Assembly (NCBI GenBank): GCA_964620645.1
Contig: CAZUHU010000174.1
Coordinates: forward strand, 1-7,853
Direction: 5' to 3'
From: Bog-950 sp964620645
GTDB lineage: Bacteria; Bacteroidota; Bacteroidia; Chitinophagales; LD1
Length of the DNA stretch: 7,853 bases
The translations under genes and the position numbers were made by a program. Positions 5,643 through 7,853 of this stretch are shown one piece after another (the first letter of the stretch is position 1; each line of letters opens with the position of its first letter). The notes below the pieces were generated by a model. The model saw only the letters and a list, made by a program, of their open reading frames with translations. It had not been told where the DNA came from and did no database searches.

Positions 5643-7853
5643 TCATTCTTTGCGCCGCGCTTCGGCGTCTTTAAAATTAAAGGTAAATACAGCGCCTCCT
5701 TCATAGTGATAGCTTACTGAGCCCGCTAATTGACCAATAAGACCTTTGATAAGTCGTAAGCCAAGGGTGGTGGCATCTTCAAAATTGAGCGTGCCTTTTA
5801 TGCCGGGGCCATTGTCCTTACATACCAATTCATACCGCCCCTCCGATATTATTCTTAGTTCCAGTGTTAACACGCCGGGCTTATTTTCAGGAATGGCATA
5901 TTTGTAGGCGTTGGTTAATAACTCATTAATAATTAAGCCAAGCGGCACAGCAGTATCTATATCCAGATTCGCATCATCGCCAAGTATTTCAACCGAAAGT
6001 TTTTTGTTTCTTTCCTCAAACACTTCAGCCATATATTTTACCAGGTCGCCTGCAAAGGATTTGAAAAAGATACCTGATAAGGCATCGTTTTGATACAGAT
6101 TATGATGAATAAGGGCTACGGAACGAACACGGCTTTGCCCTTCGCTAAAGGCTGCTTTCACTTTTTCGTCGGTCATTTCTTCCTTCTGCAATTCCAGCAG
6201 GCCGCTTATAACCTGTAAATTGTTTTTTACCCGATGGTGAATCTCCTTCAGCAATATTTCTCTTTCAGCAAGCGATGCGGTAAGGGCGGCTGTTCGGCTC
6301 GTAACAAGGGCTTCCAAATCTGCTTTTGCTTTTTGCAAGCGCGTAGTACGGAAGCGGAATAACAGGTAAATAAGCCCCATTAATAAAATAATACTCAATA
6401 CATAAAACCATACCGAGTTATACCAGTGAGGGTTTACCTGTAAATTTAAAGGCGTTGAATAAAACTTCTTTCCTTCAAGTGTTGCTATCAAAACCAGTTG
6501 ATAAGTACCGGTGCGAAGGTTGTTTAGTACGAGTAAGCCTTTTTCGTTTATAGTATGTTCAATAGTATCATGGCTATGCACATTTATCAATGCGTACTTA
6601 TGGTTTAAAACATCCTCACTTCCCCAACAAACCAGTGAATAAAATACGGTCAATTCATCGCTGGGCAGTAGGTCAGGTATATCTTTTACACTGGTAGCAG
6701 AATCGTTTATTGCAGCACCTAAAAAATTAAAATGTGGAACCGCTGCAAGAGCACTTTCAAGTTCGGGTTTGTATGTCAAAAAACCGTCTGCAGATGACCA
6801 ATGGGGCGTGTTTTTATCATCAACATACCCATTACTGATAATTTGGGCAAGCATAATTTTATTGCCCGCCTTAACCGGCTGAATATTTGAAATGGTTAAC
6901 CCATCCAGTTGAGCTTTTACTATACCCTGGCTATTGTTAAACCATAAAGTTCCGGCGCTATCCCCCAGTATATTACTGATTGTATAACTATCAAAAAAGC
7001 CGGTAGAATCCAGCATGTAAAGCACGCCGTCTTTCATTCGCAACAATCCTTTATCAGCGGCTATTAAAAAATCCCCTTCTGCCAAAGAATGAAGGAAGAA
7101 GGGTTCAAACCGGAAGGGTTTATTGTTTACATTAAAGTCGTAAATAGTATCGTTGCTTATTTTTTGGAGGTCTTTTTCGCTGAAAGAAAAAATGGAGCCG
7201 TCGGGTGCTTCTCTAACAAAACGCGGGGTATTGGATGTCAGTCCATCTGCATTGGTAAGATGAAAGAAATCTTTACCCTTTACATAAATCAAACCGTAAT
7301 CCATGGTAGAAAACCAGGGATTATTGTTTCCATCCTTAGCAGCGCTGAGTAAGACGCGTTTAACAGGGTCGTCGGAATAATAATAAAAGGTGATGTTTTT
7401 TTTGTCGTAATGTGCAATTCCGTAGCTGTAACTCGCCAGCCAGGCTGTGCCATCGGCACTCACAATGCCATCCATAAAATGACGCACGGAAGGAAGAGGC
7501 TTTTGCACCTGGTTAGTAATGAATTCGTAACCTGTAGTTGTTTCTTTATACAGTCCACCTCCGTTTAAAAAGTAATACCGGTTACCATCCCTTCCATCTT
7601 TTATGGTCGTCGCCGTCCGCAAAAAATCAGGTGATTTGTAATCGGTAACTATGCCCGATGCATTCAGCCTTGAAATTCCTGCATCGTACGTACTAACCCA
7701 AATATTACCGTAAGTATCTTTATGCAAATCGAATCCTTCATCGCCGCTTAACCCATGTGCTTTATCGAAAATAATGTAGTCGTCACCTTTTAGATAAACC
7801 AATCCACCCCCACCATACAGGGTGAACCAAACTACTCCTTCGCTTTTAATAAG
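5643..7853 (-). CDS. Propeller-type membrane sensor histidine kinase (Reg_prop, Y_Y_Y-like, TM, HisKA_2, HATPase), 5' end outside window
   Basis: The frame is open to the right edge (736 codons visible). The TTG at 7800-7802 is not a credible start, because the 17 codons before it encode another blade strand (EGVVWFTLYGGGGLVYLKG). Counting from the edge, two-component-regulator propeller repeats fill about 1-365, for example GNIWVSTYDAGISRLN (49-64), GTAWLASYSYGIAHYD and AGTLWFNNSQGI. A Y_Y_Y-like beta domain covers about 400-473, one transmembrane helix about 480-499 (WFYVLSIILLMGLIYLLF) and a coiled coil about 503-535. HisKA_2 follows with EIHHRVKNNLQ and likely phospho-His540. The ATPase domain has N643 in IINELLTNAYKYA, DNGPGIKG near 680 and LGLRLIKGL near 697. 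The propeller should lie in the periplasm and sense an external or envelope signal, passed to the adjacent response regulator. The signal is unknown. No receiver domain is fused, so this is not a hybrid kinase. Confidence 0.95.
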   Translation of the reverse strand, partial: LIKSEGVVWFTLYGGGGLVYLKGDDYIIFDKAHGLSGDEGFDLHKDTYGNIWVSTYDAGISRLNASGIVTDYKSPDFLRTATTIKDGRDGNRYYFLNGGGLYKETTTGYEFITNQVQKPLPSVRHFMDGIVSADGTAWLASYSYGIAHYDKKNITFYYYSDDPVKRVLLSAAKDGNNNPWFSTMDYGLIYVKGKDFFHLTNADGLTSNTPRFVREAPDGSIFSFSEKDLQKISNDTIYDFNVNNKPFRFEPFFLHSLAEGDFLIAADKGLLRMKDGVLYMLDSTGFFDSYTISNILGDSAGTLWFNNSQGIVKAQLDGLTISNIQPVKAGNKIMLAQIISNGYVDDKNTPHWSSADGFLTYKPELESALAAVPHFNFLGAAINDSATSVKDIPDLLPSDELTVFYSLVCWGSEDVLNHKYALINVHSHDTIEHTINEKGLLVLNNLRTGTYQLVLIATLEGKKFYSTPLNLQVNPHWYNSVWFYVLSIILLMGLIYLLFRFRTTRLQKAKADLEALVTSRTAALTASLAEREILLKEIHHRVKNNLQVISGLLELQKEEMTDEKVKAAFSEGQSRVRSVALIHHNLYQNDALSGIFFKSFAGDLVKYMAEVFEERNKKLSVEILGDDANLDIDTAVPLGLIINELLTNAYKYAIPENKPGVLTLELRIISEGRYELVCKDNGPGIKGTLNFEDATTLGLRLIKGLIGQLAGSVSYHYEGGAVFTFNFKDAEARRKE

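Noticed and set aside
7800..7802. TTG as the start codon of the sensor kinase
   Set aside because: The same frame continues to the edge and encodes a typical propeller strand with the GGGGL turn, so the real start must lie outside the window.

Overview
The window looks like Bacteroidota DNA. The reasons are a huge secreted protein built from SBBP, Fn3-like, LamG and Ig/SprB-like repeats, a sensor kinase with a two-component-regulator propeller, a LytTR response regulator, and the absence of clear Shine-Dalgarno sequences. The species cannot be named from this stretch. All real genes lie on the minus strand; transcription runs from the right edge to the left.

Right to left: (1) 5643-7853 encodes the C-terminal part (736 codons visible) of a propeller-type sensor histidine kinase whose start is outside the window. 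(2) After a 46-base gap, 4892-5596 encodes a complete 234-residue receiver-LytTR response regulator, presumably the cognate partner. (3) A 354-base non-coding stretch, 4538-4891, holds short direct repeats and palindromes but no convincing terminator or promoter. (4) From 4537 to the left edge runs one uninterrupted reading frame of 1512 visible codons: signal peptide, seven SBBP beta-propeller repeats, two nearly identical Fn3-like units, a LamG/concanavalin-like lectin domain, then a tandem array of about 85-95-residue Ig/SprB/PKD-like units that continues past the edge. The C-terminus, where a type IX secretion sorting domain would be expected, is not visible.

A plausible reading is a membrane sensor and DNA-binding regulator beside a giant surface adhesin or secreted repeat protein. 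Whether the pair controls the adhesin is inference from adjacency only. The most distinctive sequence features are a 329-base direct repeat with a single mismatch inside the giant gene, contrasted with neighbouring repeats that keep their protein sequence but have diverged at synonymous sites, and a repeated octamer just upstream of the giant gene's start. I see no RNA genes, CRISPR array, insertion sequence or phage element.
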